From NCBI RefSeq assembly GCF_900104625.1, contig NZ_FNVZ01000004.1, forward strand, positions 124,001 through 188,000: a DNA stretch of 64,000 nt, read 5' to 3'. Position numbers and translations under genes: made by a program. The stretch is from Leptotrichia massiliensis (GTDB lineage: Bacteria > Fusobacteriota > Fusobacteriia > Fusobacteriales > Leptotrichiaceae). The notes under the pieces were generated by a model. The model was not told where the DNA came from, ran no database searches, and worked only from the letters and a program-made list of their open reading frames with translations. Positions 25,510 through 34,375 of the stretch are shown piece after piece (within the stretch, counting starts at the first letter, position 1; every line of letters starts with the position of its first letter).

Positions 25510-25545
25510 GCAAAAGGTGAGGACAATAAGACAAGAATTCAACTG

Positions 25546-25617
25546 CTATTTTTGACTGCTAAAAATCAAAAACAATATGATTATAACTGTCAAAACAGTC
25601 AAATCCCAATTTGCCAT
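25546..25617 (-). CDS. Candidate type I toxin: 23-aa hydrophobic peptide
   Basis: ATG 25617 opens a 23-codon frame: MANWD, then about 15 almost entirely hydrophobic residues (Leu, Val, Ile, Phe, with two Thr), then a polar end (SSQK). This is one membrane span, as in Ibs, Fst and other type I toxins, but I see no clear sequence family. The mRNA has its own extended -10 promoter (25673-25702), a leader with a 6-bp stem-loop (TCAAGG/CCTTGA), a very strong AGGGGGTGG site 5 nt before the ATG and a perfect terminator. An opposing promoter starts inside the coding region. Toxicity is an inference. Confidence 0.65.
   Translation of the reverse strand: MANWDLTVLTVIIILFLIFSSQK
25552..25581 (+). promoter_or_regulatory. 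Promoter of the candidate antitoxin RNA
   Basis: TTGACT (25552-25557), 18-bp spacer, TATGAT (25576-25581) on the plus strand, inside the toxin coding region and pointing toward the toxin start codon and leader. Confidence 0.5.
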
Positions 25618-25721
25618 TATTACCACCCCCTGTTCAAGAAAGTGTAATCAAGGTTGCGTTCCTTGACAGACAATTATATCACAAAAAAAAAGACCTATTC
25701 AACAAAGAATAAAGCCTTTTT
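25588..25721 (+). ncRNA. Candidate antisense antitoxin RNA
   Basis: An RNA starting near 25588 would begin with a small hairpin (ACTGT CAAA ACAGT) and run antisense across the first third of the toxin coding region, its ribosome site and the whole leader. It could end at the hairpin 25686-25721 (AAAAAG arm, CTTTTT arm, five T) or at 25744-25761. Complementarity to the toxin mRNA would be about 80 nt. The 3' end and the existence of the RNA are inferred from sequence only. Confidence 0.45.
25673..25702 (-). promoter_or_regulatory. Promoter of the candidate toxin mRNA
   Basis: On the minus strand TTGAAT (25697-25702), 18 bp, TATAAT (25673-25678) with a TGA extension just before it, a consensus extended -10. 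The transcript would have a leader of about 50 nt. Confidence 0.7.
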
Positions 25722-25743
25722 CTCGCATTTTTAATTTTACACT

Positions 25744-25761
25744 AACCTAAACAGGTTTTTT
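25744..25761 (+). terminator. Plus-strand terminator beyond the toxin module
   Basis: AACCT AAAC AGGTT followed by TTTTTT in total, on the plus strand. No plus-strand gene exists here, so it supports an antisense transcript from the 25552-25581 promoter. Confidence 0.5.
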
Positions 25762-25863
25762 ATTTAAGATTATTATATCATTTTTTTCCAAAAAACTCAA
25801 TCCCTAAATTTCTGAAAAACAAAAAACTTCTTTAATTAAAGTTTTCTTATATTATAAATTTTT

Positions 25864-26763
25864 TTAACAAAAAACTTTTAATTTCCCACTTATAAACTCA
25901 ATTGTTACATCTATATTTTCCCCTTCTTCTCCATCAATGCTCACGTCAATTTCTTCTGTAACTTTTTTTATTTCACATTTTTTAGCTTGTAAAGTTCGGA
26001 TGTAATCGTTATTTGTCAGGTTGCTGTTCATTAAGTCAATTAGGATTTTTGGAATATCCAGCGGGTTGTCAATGTTTTTTACGATTAGAATATCCATAAA
26101 TCCGTCATTCATACTTGCTTCATCAATTACATTTTCAAATCCTCCAACACTTTTCCCATTCAAAATTGCATATAAAATAGCCTTTTCCTTAATAGTCTCA
26201 TTCCCATCCAGCACAATATCCAAGTCAAAAGTCTTTATATTTGTAAGTTCTCCAAGTCCATTTATGTAATAGGCAATTTTTCCAAATGTTTTTTTCAACG
26301 TTTTGTCTGTATTGTAGGAAATTTTGGTAAATAGTCCGCCAGCATACGAAGATAAGAATACCGTTTTTCCATTAATTAACCCAAAATCAATATCTTTAAC
26401 AGTTTTATGTGTAATTTTCTCTATCCAGTTTTCAATATTTTCTTCAATTTTCAATGCTTTTGCAAAGTCGTTTGATGTTCCTGTCGGAAATATTGCAACT
26501 TCTGGAAATTCAATATTTTTAGAATAAAGTTCACTCAAGCAACGGCTCAAAGTTCCATCTCCGCCAGATAAAATTAAAATGTCATATTTTTCATTTTTTA
26601 AAATTTCTGTAAACAGGTCATAATCCTTATTTATACTATAAAGTGTCAATGTAATCCCTTTTTCCAGCAGTTTTGTAGTGATTAAATCAAAATTGCTTAA
26701 AATTATATTGGCATTTCCAGATTTTGGATTGTAAACCAAAATAGCCTTTTTTAGTTTTTCCAT
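25864..26763 (-). CDS. Diacylglycerol / lipid kinase family protein (YegS/DgkB-like)
   Basis: Residues 1-130 form the DAGK catalytic domain: VYNPKSGNANI, then the nucleotide-binding LSGGDGTLSRCLSEL and the FPTGTSNDFAKAL motif. The C-terminal half is the beta-rich domain typical of this group (INGKTVFLSSYAGG, EASMNDGFMDILIVKN). It should phosphorylate diacylglycerol or a related lipid at the inner membrane face. The 299-aa length is standard. GGAGGAAAT precedes the ATG. Confidence 0.93.
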   Translation of the reverse strand: MEKLKKAILVYNPKSGNANIILSNFDLITTKLLEKGITLTLYSINKDYDLFTEILKNEKYDILILSGGDGTLSRCLSELYSKNIEFPEVAIFPTGTSNDFAKALKIEENIENWIEKITHKTVKDIDFGLINGKTVFLSSYAGGLFTKISYNTDKTLKKTFGKIAYYINGLGELTNIKTFDLDIVLDGNETIKEKAILYAILNGKSVGGFENVIDEASMNDGFMDILIVKNIDNPLDIPKILIDLMNSNLTNNDYIRTLQAKKCEIKKVTEEIDVSIDGEEGENIDVTIEFISGKLKVFC

Positions 26764-26883
26764 ATTTCCTCCTATTTTTTATATTCTTGTCACATAGATA
26801 TATTATTTCACATCACTTTTTTTATAATTTTTTACAACAAATTAAGATTTCTGCTACTCAAATATTTGTATCATCATTTACTT

Positions 26884-29877
26884 TTACAAAATCTCATTAA
26901 CCGAATAATCAGAATAAATCTTTTCTCCATCAGTAAGCAACTTTTTCAATTTTATTTTTTCTTCAATTGGTAAATATTCTACAAAAATATTTTTTGCATT
27001 TTTTCTCTCCTTCTTGGTTGAGTTTTCTAAAAATGCTATATTTTCTGGCACTTCAATTTTCGTATTTATCTCTTCAATATTATTTTTGTCCAAATCATCT
27101 ATTTTTACCATAAAATCTTCAGAATTTATTATTATGCAAAATCTTTTCTCCACTTCCTGTTTTCCAGCTTCACTTAACTTTTCAGTATTTTCCTGCTGTT
27201 TTTCCACAATATTTTCAGAATTTTCCACATTCACATTATTTTTAAACTCTATTTTTTCAACTTTTTTATACTCCAGTTGTTTTGGCTCTTCGTTAATTTC
27301 ACTTTTCACAGCGTTTTTATCTTCTGTCTTATAAAAAATTTCATTTTGCATTGAAAAATCTGTTTTTATAATATTTTCAAGCTTTTCTGTATCCTTGTAG
27401 TTATAAAATAATGTAAATGGATAACTGTTTTCCGAATATTCTTCATTTATATCAAAATACGATTTTATAAAATTGTTAAAAGCTGGATTTTTATCTGAAC
27501 TTATCACAATCTGACTTTTTTTATCAGTCATTTTTTTATAATAAATTCCAACTGTTAGTAAAAAGTTTTCAAAATTTGACATCTTGTATTTATATTTTTC
27601 ATTTTCATCAAAAATATTTTTTATAATCAAGTTTTTATTTTGCTTAAAAAACTGTGCCAGCAATTCCTTAGTCTGTGAATTATACTCCATTTTTCCAATC
27701 AAAAATTCTTTTATCTTCTTAAAAATGCCAATTTGCGTGTGATCATAACACTTGAAATTATAATCTCTTTTTATCAGTATATTTACAATATTATGATTTG
27801 AAGCCTGCTTTACATCCTCCATTTTCACAGTAAAATTCCAGTTATAATACCTATTTAAAAGTATTAACAAGTTGGAAATGCTGTAATCAAGCCGTCCAAT
27901 GAACTTTCTTCCTTGAAAAAGCGAAACCTGGTCAAATTCCATTTTCATTGTAATTTTCTTTTCCATTTCCAGCTCAATATTTGTATAAAATACCGACTTC
28001 ATTGGAAAAGATGTGTTAAAAAGTGAATGATAATAAGATAAAGTATCGTCCTTCAACTGCGACACCTTCACATCCTCAACATACACTTTCGTATAATATC
28101 TATCTTGAAACATTTCCGTCTTTAATTTATAAACAATGTCGTAAAATAAATTTTCGTTCAGCTCTTTAAAATACTCGCCAGAATTAAACCAGACAGCATT
28201 TTTATTAAAAAATCCCTTTTGCTTTATATCAAACATTATATGATTTTTATTTTCTCCAATGAACTTTATATTTTCAAAAAGTACGTTATTTGTCCTGAAC
28301 GTTGGCATTGGATTTCCAAATCCAAATGGCTTTAACAGTTCTATTATTTGGAAAAATTCGTAAGAAACCTTTTGAATCGGGATTTGCTTATCAATTTCTA
28401 TTATTTTTACAAAATCCTCTTCCTTTAGTTTTGTTTTTGCAAATTTATTTATTTTTTTCCTAAATAATTCCAAATTTTTTATTCCAATCGTAAATCCAGC
28501 CGCTCCAGAATGCCCCCCAAACTTTACAAAAAGCTCAGGCATCGACTGTAACGCCTCCAAAATATTAAAGTTCCCAATGCTTCGGCACGATCCAACCGCT
28601 ATTCCTTCATCTTCCTTCACTTCAATGATAATCGCAGGCTTGTAATATTTATCCACAATCTTGGAAGCCGCTATTCCAATTACACCGTGATGATATTCAG
28701 GCGAATAGTCTACAATCACATAATCTTCCTTTAAATCGCTTTCTTCAATGTGTTTTTCCACTTTTTCTACGATTTCATTCTGTAATTCTTTACGTTCAAA
28801 ATTTTTATTAATCAATTCCTTTACAATTATCTCAATTTCCCTTTCATTATCCGAAATTAGCAATTTTACCACCATTTTTGCATCTTTAAGCCTTCCAGCC
28901 GCATTAAAGACAGGTGCTATGATAAAGCCCACATCATACGAATTATATTCCATTTTCTCATTAAAATCTGAATTTTGCGTACTAAATAATTTATACAGTA
29001 AAAATCTAAGCCCCTTATTTTTAGAACGGCTAAGCTGCTCCAGCCCAAACTTAGTCAAAATCCTGTTTTCTTCCACCAGCGGCACAATATCCGCAACTGT
29101 ACCAATTGCTACTAAATCTAGATATTTATATGCTTTTGCCTTTTTCCCAATTCTTTCATAAAGACAAAGAATTACCATAAAAATAGTCCCAACTCCCGCT
29201 AGAAATTCAAAGGAAAATTCATTTTCAGGACGTTTTGGATTCACAACTGTAATAGCGTCTGGAACTTTATCCCCATGTAAATTATGGTGATCCGTAATAA
29301 TTATCGGCAAATTTATAGAATTTGCAAACTCCACTTCAGGAAACGCTGTAATTCCACAATCCACAGTAATTACCAAATCTGCCCCAGATTCTTTTATTTT
29401 TTTCAATGCTTCATTATTCAATCCATACCCTTCATCCCGAATTGGAATATAATAATTCACATTTTCTGCCCCAAGCTCTTTTAACGCCATATACAAAATA
29501 GATGTCGAAGTAATTCCATCCACATCATAATCCCCATATATCCAAATATTCTTCTGTTCCTTTATCGCCTTTTCAATTTCCAAAACCGTCTTTTCCATAT
29601 CCTGCAGTCCATAAGGATTCTGGATATTTTCAAGTTTTGGATTTAAAAATTCTCTTATTTCCTTCTCTGTAGTTATCCCACGTGAATAAAGTATTTTCAA
29701 AATATCATTATCAATTACTGAACTCAAATTTATATTTTCAAAATTCTGTTTTTCAGTCTTACTTTTTTTCAATTTTTTTGTTTTTTCATCATTTTTCTGC
29801 TTGTTGTCTCTTTCAATATATTCCCTCTCCTGTCGTGGATTAGGAATTATTTTTACAGCCCATTTCGTATTTCTCAT
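26884..29877 (-). CDS. recJ: Single-stranded-DNA-specific exonuclease RecJ, long form
   Basis: The DHH phosphoesterase core has YGDYDVDGITSTS (residues 114-126), TVDCGIT and ITDHHNL (around residue 195). The DHHA1 part carries FGGHSGAAGFT, and an OB-type region follows. RecJ degrades single-stranded DNA 5' to 3' in repair and recombination. At 997 aa it is far longer than the roughly 570 aa of E. coli RecJ. The extra 400 or so C-terminal residues are partly predicted-globular and partly low-complexity, with a Glu/Lys/Asn-rich linker and an acidic C-terminus. A basic extension (about residues 20-45) also precedes the core. Confidence 0.93.
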   Translation of the reverse strand: MRNTKWAVKIIPNPRQEREYIERDNKQKNDEKTKKLKKSKTEKQNFENINLSSVIDNDILKILYSRGITTEKEIREFLNPKLENIQNPYGLQDMEKTVLEIEKAIKEQKNIWIYGDYDVDGITSTSILYMALKELGAENVNYYIPIRDEGYGLNNEALKKIKESGADLVITVDCGITAFPEVEFANSINLPIIITDHHNLHGDKVPDAITVVNPKRPENEFSFEFLAGVGTIFMVILCLYERIGKKAKAYKYLDLVAIGTVADIVPLVEENRILTKFGLEQLSRSKNKGLRFLLYKLFSTQNSDFNEKMEYNSYDVGFIIAPVFNAAGRLKDAKMVVKLLISDNEREIEIIVKELINKNFERKELQNEIVEKVEKHIEESDLKEDYVIVDYSPEYHHGVIGIAASKIVDKYYKPAIIIEVKEDEGIAVGSCRSIGNFNILEALQSMPELFVKFGGHSGAAGFTIGIKNLELFRKKINKFAKTKLKEEDFVKIIEIDKQIPIQKVSYEFFQIIELLKPFGFGNPMPTFRTNNVLFENIKFIGENKNHIMFDIKQKGFFNKNAVWFNSGEYFKELNENLFYDIVYKLKTEMFQDRYYTKVYVEDVKVSQLKDDTLSYYHSLFNTSFPMKSVFYTNIELEMEKKITMKMEFDQVSLFQGRKFIGRLDYSISNLLILLNRYYNWNFTVKMEDVKQASNHNIVNILIKRDYNFKCYDHTQIGIFKKIKEFLIGKMEYNSQTKELLAQFFKQNKNLIIKNIFDENEKYKYKMSNFENFLLTVGIYYKKMTDKKSQIVISSDKNPAFNNFIKSYFDINEEYSENSYPFTLFYNYKDTEKLENIIKTDFSMQNEIFYKTEDKNAVKSEINEEPKQLEYKKVEKIEFKNNVNVENSENIVEKQQENTEKLSEAGKQEVEKRFCIIINSEDFMVKIDDLDKNNIEEINTKIEVPENIAFLENSTKKERKNAKNIFVEYLPIEEKIKLKKLLTDGEKIYSDYSVNEIL

Positions 29878-29988
29878 ATTTTATCTCCTCTTTTATATTT
29901 TCCCCTTTTATTTTTATACTTAATAATTTTACCACATTTTCTCATCAAAATAAATGCCAGCTATTCTAATTTTTTTCTAAAAAATAAG

Positions 29989-30012
29989 AAAAACCCCTAA
30001 AATAAAGGGGAA
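29989..30012 (-). terminator. nifJ terminator
   Basis: CCCCT (29994-29998) and AGGGG (30006-30010) form the stem, with TTTTTC following on the minus strand. It starts about 40 bp after the nifJ stop codon. Confidence 0.7.
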
Positions 30013-30051
30013 TTTCTTTTTATAAAAAATAAATTTTATTTTAATTTAATT

Positions 30052-33000
30052 TTATTCTTCTGTTGAATAATCCATTGCTGCCATTCGTTTATAGTAGTTC
30101 CAGTTGTCTTTGGCATTTTTTAAGTTTGCTTCAAGCAATTCTTTGGCTTTTTCAGGAAATTCTGAGGCTAGGGTTGCATATCTTCGTTCTCCTAATAGGA
30201 AATCTTCATATTTATCCCAAGCGGGATTTCGTGTATCTAACTGCAGTGGATTTTTCCCTTTTTCAGCAAGTCTTGGATCATATCTGAAAATTGGCCAGTA
30301 TCCTACTTCTGTTGCAAGTTTTTCTTCTGTCTGGAATTTACCCATTCCTGCCTTTATACCATGCTCAATACAAGGTGAATAGGCAATGATTATTGATGGT
30401 CCTGGATATTCTTCGGCTTCTCGTATTGCTTTTAATGTCTGATTTTGATTTGCTCCCATTGACACTTTCGCTACATAAATATTCCCATAAGTCATAAGTA
30501 TTGCTGCCAAGTCCTTTTTCTTAGTTGGCTTTCCAGAAGCAGAAAATTTTGCCACTGCTCCTGCTTTTGAAGCTTTTGAAGCCTGTCCTCCTGTATTTGA
30601 GTAAACTTCAGTGTCAAGCACAAGCATATTTACATCGTCTCCAGAAGCCAAAACGTGATCAAGCCCACCAAACCCAATATCGTAAGCCCATCCATCTCCA
30701 CCAAACATCCAGATGGATTTTTTGATTAAATACTGTTTCAATTCCAATATTTCATCTATATTGCTCTTTACTATTTCATTTGTATTTTCCAATTTTTCCT
30801 TTTCCATTAAAGCTACCAGTTCATCACGCATTTCTGCAGTTTTATCTCCACTATTAAAGTTTTCTGCAAATGAAGTAAACAAATCAGAAAGTTCTGTTGA
30901 AACATCGTCTTTTATTTCATTTATTCTTTTTAAAATTCTGTGCCGAATTGTGTTTACAGCCTGAAACATTCCGTATCCATATTCAGCATTGTCCTCAAAC
31001 AGCGAAGAGGCCCATGCAGGTCCACAGCCGCTTTCTGCCGTTGTATAAGGCGTTGACGGTGCAGACGCTCCATAAATTGAAGAGCATCCTGTCGCATTTG
31101 CTACAATCATACGTTCTCCGAATAACTGTGTTACCAATTTAATATAAGGTGTTTCTCCACAGCCTGCACACGCTCCCGAAAATTCAAACAGCGGTTTTGC
31201 AAATTGTGAGCCTTTTACAGTATTTTTTCCTAAAATTTTGTCCTTGTATGAAACATTGTTAAATAAGTAATCTGTATATTCAACTTCATTTCTTTCAATT
31301 TGGGATTGAATTGGTTTCATAACAATGGCTTTTCCACGAGGAGCAGGACACACGTCTACACACGCACTGCATCCTGTACAGTCCAGCGGCGATACTTGAA
31401 TTTTATAGTTCAAGTCGTTCATTCCACGTCCCAGTGCCTTTATTGTCGGCATTCCTTCTGGAGCTTTTGCCATTTCTTCCTCATCAATCAGGAAAGGACG
31501 AATTACAGCATGTGGACACACATAAGCACATTGGTTACACTGAATACACATATCAGGCTGCCATTCTGGCACTTCATCTGCTATTCCCCTTTTTTCATAA
31601 TTTGCCGTTCCATGCTCAAATGTTCCGTCTTCACGTCCTAAAAATGCAGAAACTGGCAATTCTTCACCTTTCAGATTGTTAATCGGATCAGCCACCTTTT
31701 TTACAAATTCAGGTTTTGCATCGTCAATGATTTTTTCATCGACTTCAAGATCTGCCCATTCAGGCAATACTTCAACTTCATCCAGCCCATCAATCCCTCT
31801 GTCAATGGCATCCCAGTTTTTTTGAACAATATCCTGTCCTTTTCTTCCATAACTTTTTTCAGCATATTCCTTCATGTATTGCTTCGCCTCATCGTGAGGA
31901 ATTACTTCCGAAAGATAGAAAAATGCCGACTGCATAATAGTATTCGTCCTATTTCCAAGCCCAATTTCCTTTGCGATTTCCGTTGCATTTATCAAGTAAA
32001 ATTTAGCCTTTTTACGTGCAAGTTCCCTTTTTATCTCATTTGGAACATATTTTAACAGTTTTTCCTTATCCCAAATTGTATTTAATAAAAATATTCCACC
32101 TTCACGTAGCCCTGAAATCATGTCGTATTTTCCCAGATAGGCAGGTGCAGAGCAGGCAACAAAGCTGGGCTTTGTAACTAAGTAAGTAGAACGGATTGGA
32201 TATTTACTAAATCGTAAGTGCGAACGTGTTACTCCACCAGATTTTTTTGAATCATAAGCAAAATAACCCTGTGCATATAAGTCTGTCTTATCTCCAATAA
32301 TTTTTATCGAATTTTTATTTGCCCCAACTGTTCCATCTGAACCAAGACCATAAAATAGACAGCCTTTCACATCCTCATTTCCAGTAAACACTTCATCTTC
32401 CAGTGCTAGGGATGTAAATGTAACATCGTCAATAATTCCGATTGTAAAGTTGTTTTTAGGTTCCTTTTGTGCAAGATTCTTGAATACTGCCACAATTTGT
32501 TCAGGCGTTGTATCCTTTGATGAAAGTCCGTATCTTCCGCCAACAATTTCCGGTGCATTTTCACGTCCATAGTAAAGTGCCTTTACATCCATATACAATG
32601 GCTCTCCCAATGCTCCAGGCTCTTTTGTCCTGTCAAGCACAGCTATTTTTTTCACGCTTTTCGGCATCACATCAAAAAAATACTTGCTAGAAAATGGACG
32701 ATATAAATGAACATTCAATGCTCCCACATTTTCGCCATTTTTATTAAGATAATCTACAACTTCCTTGATTGTTTCATTTACAGATCCCATTGCAATAATA
32801 ACTCTTTCAGCATTTTCTGAACCGTAGTAAACAAAAGGTGCATAGTTCCGTCCTGTTTTTTCGCTAATTTTTTTCATATAGTCATTTACAATATCAGGCA
32901 CAGCTTCATAAAATCTATTTTGAGCCTCCCTTGCCTGAAAATAAATATCATCATTTTGAGCTGTTCCTCTTGTTACAGGATTTTCTGGATTTAATGCTCT

Positions 33001-33615
33001 TTCTCTAAATTCCTGCACAGCTTTTTTATCAAGCAGACTCTCCAAAAATTCATAATCCATAACTTCTATCTTATTTATCTCATGCGAAGTCCTAAATCCA
33101 TCAAAAAAGTGCATAAAAGGCACTCTCGACTTAATTGCCGCCAAATGTGCAATTCCAGCCAGATCCATAACTTCCTGAACCGAACTTGTCGCAAGCATAG
33201 CCCAGCCTGTCATTCTAGCCGCATAAATATCCTGATGATCTCCAAATATTGACAACGCCTGTGTAGAAATTGCCCTTGCCGCAACATGCATTACCCCTGG
33301 CAGCAATTCCCCAGATATTTTATACATATTAGGTATTTTTAATAACAATCCTTGAGAAGCAGTAAATGTCGTAGTCAAAGCCCCAGTCTGAAGCGATCCG
33401 TGTACAATCCCCGCAGCTCCAGCCTCTGATTGCATTTCCACAACCTTTACCGGCATTCCAAATAAATTTTCCTTTCCGTATGATGCCCATTGATCTACAA
33501 GCTCTGACATAGTTGACGACGGAGTAATTGGATAAATTCCAGCAACTTCCGTAAATGCGTATGCTATATGAGCTGCAGCTTGGTTACCATCCATTGTTTT
33601 CATATTTTTTGTCAT
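30052..33615 (-). CDS. nifJ: Pyruvate:ferredoxin (flavodoxin) oxidoreductase
   Basis: This large single-chain enzyme oxidises pyruvate to acetyl-CoA and CO2 and reduces ferredoxin in the cytosol of anaerobes. The start GIYPITPSSTMSE is domain I. The gamma-type domain and two 4Fe-4S motifs (CIQCNQCAYVCPHA, CTGCSACVDVCP) follow. The C-terminal thiamine-diphosphate region has CAGCGETPY, MFGGDGWAYDIGFGGLDH and DTEVYSNTGGQ. Length (about 1187 aa) is normal. I start at ATG 33615 after GGAGGG, not at the upstream TTG. It is the source of reduced ferredoxin that an Rnf complex could use. Confidence 0.98.
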   Translation of the reverse strand: MTKNMKTMDGNQAAAHIAYAFTEVAGIYPITPSSTMSELVDQWASYGKENLFGMPVKVVEMQSEAGAAGIVHGSLQTGALTTTFTASQGLLLKIPNMYKISGELLPGVMHVAARAISTQALSIFGDHQDIYAARMTGWAMLATSSVQEVMDLAGIAHLAAIKSRVPFMHFFDGFRTSHEINKIEVMDYEFLESLLDKKAVQEFRERALNPENPVTRGTAQNDDIYFQAREAQNRFYEAVPDIVNDYMKKISEKTGRNYAPFVYYGSENAERVIIAMGSVNETIKEVVDYLNKNGENVGALNVHLYRPFSSKYFFDVMPKSVKKIAVLDRTKEPGALGEPLYMDVKALYYGRENAPEIVGGRYGLSSKDTTPEQIVAVFKNLAQKEPKNNFTIGIIDDVTFTSLALEDEVFTGNEDVKGCLFYGLGSDGTVGANKNSIKIIGDKTDLYAQGYFAYDSKKSGGVTRSHLRFSKYPIRSTYLVTKPSFVACSAPAYLGKYDMISGLREGGIFLLNTIWDKEKLLKYVPNEIKRELARKKAKFYLINATEIAKEIGLGNRTNTIMQSAFFYLSEVIPHDEAKQYMKEYAEKSYGRKGQDIVQKNWDAIDRGIDGLDEVEVLPEWADLEVDEKIIDDAKPEFVKKVADPINNLKGEELPVSAFLGREDGTFEHGTANYEKRGIADEVPEWQPDMCIQCNQCAYVCPHAVIRPFLIDEEEMAKAPEGMPTIKALGRGMNDLNYKIQVSPLDCTGCSACVDVCPAPRGKAIVMKPIQSQIERNEVEYTDYLFNNVSYKDKILGKNTVKGSQFAKPLFEFSGACAGCGETPYIKLVTQLFGERMIVANATGCSSIYGASAPSTPYTTAESGCGPAWASSLFEDNAEYGYGMFQAVNTIRHRILKRINEIKDDVSTELSDLFTSFAENFNSGDKTAEMRDELVALMEKEKLENTNEIVKSNIDEILELKQYLIKKSIWMFGGDGWAYDIGFGGLDHVLASGDDVNMLVLDTEVYSNTGGQASKASKAGAVAKFSASGKPTKKKDLAAILMTYGNIYVAKVSMGANQNQTLKAIREAEEYPGPSIIIAYSPCIEHGIKAGMGKFQTEEKLATEVGYWPIFRYDPRLAEKGKNPLQLDTRNPAWDKYEDFLLGERRYATLASEFPEKAKELLEANLKNAKDNWNYYKRMAAMDYSTEE

Positions 33616-33687
33616 TTTTCCCTCCAAATTAAAGAATTTTATAATTTCTTTACTTAACTTACATTTATAAAATTCTAGCTATATATA

Positions 33688-33716
33688 ATTATATATTTTC
33701 TAGTCCAAATTTGCAA
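33688..33716 (-). promoter_or_regulatory. nifJ promoter
   Basis: On the minus strand TTGCAA (33711-33716), 17 bp, TATAAT (33688-33693), about 70 bp upstream of the start codon. Confidence 0.7.
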
Positions 33717-33922
33717 TTACTTTTTAACTTTTCTTTCTATTCTTTTTTATTTTTATAAAATAAACCGTTGTTCCAAAATATTGTTTTTATATTTTTTGTA
33801 ATTTTTTAAGTAAATTACAGAGTAACTAAACTAAAAAATGAAATGGGTTTAAAATTTGGAAAAAATTATGTATAATATTAAATAAAAAACACTAAAAAAA
33901 TGAATTAAGGAGACTAAAAAAT

Positions 33923-34330
33923 ATGACTTTAGAAATTACTACACCTGCCGTTCTTTTTCCTACTGTATCTCTACTTTTACTTGCATATACTAACAGATTT
34001 TTGGCACTTACAGCGATTGTTAGACAGATGGATTCGAGCGGGGAAATAGAACATGAATTTTATCAGGTTAAAAACCTGAGGAAAAGATTGAAGTACATTA
34101 AAAGAATGCAATATTTTGGGGTTTTTAGTTTGTTAATGTGTGCGGTTTCGATGTTATTCCTGTTTTTTCAGATAGATTTTATTGGAAAAATCAGTTTTGC
34201 AATAAGTTTGGTATCGCTCATAATTTCGTTAATATTTTCATTGTTAGAAATTCAGATTTCACTCGAAGCTTTAAGAATTCATTTGAATTATAATGAAAAT
34301 GATACTGAAATTGAGGAAAAAAATAAATAA
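33923..34330 (+). CDS. DUF2721-family membrane protein
   Basis: Three membrane spans (about residues 8-30, 64-86 and 90-115) flank a basic cytoplasmic loop (KNLRKRLKYIKRM). The N-terminal TPAVLFPTVSLLLLAYTNRFLALTA pattern and the RQMD motif are typical of DUF2721, whose role is unknown. AAGGAG precedes the ATG, and a TATAAT lies about 50 bp upstream, although I could not fit a good -35. It begins the plus-strand block after the divergent nifJ. Confidence 0.8.
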   Translation: MTLEITTPAVLFPTVSLLLLAYTNRFLALTAIVRQMDSSGEIEHEFYQVKNLRKRLKYIKRMQYFGVFSLLMCAVSMLFLFFQIDFIGKISFAISLVSLIISLIFSLLEIQISLEALRIHLNYNENDTEIEEKNK

Positions 34331-34375
34331 AAACTAGAATCATTGTACATACATAAATTATTTGATGGAGAAAAA

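Noticed and set aside
30063-32690. Several open frames of 60-110 codons on the plus strand opposite nifJ
   Set aside because: They are antisense to a long conserved gene, have Leu/Ser/His-rich shadow composition and no ribosome sites.
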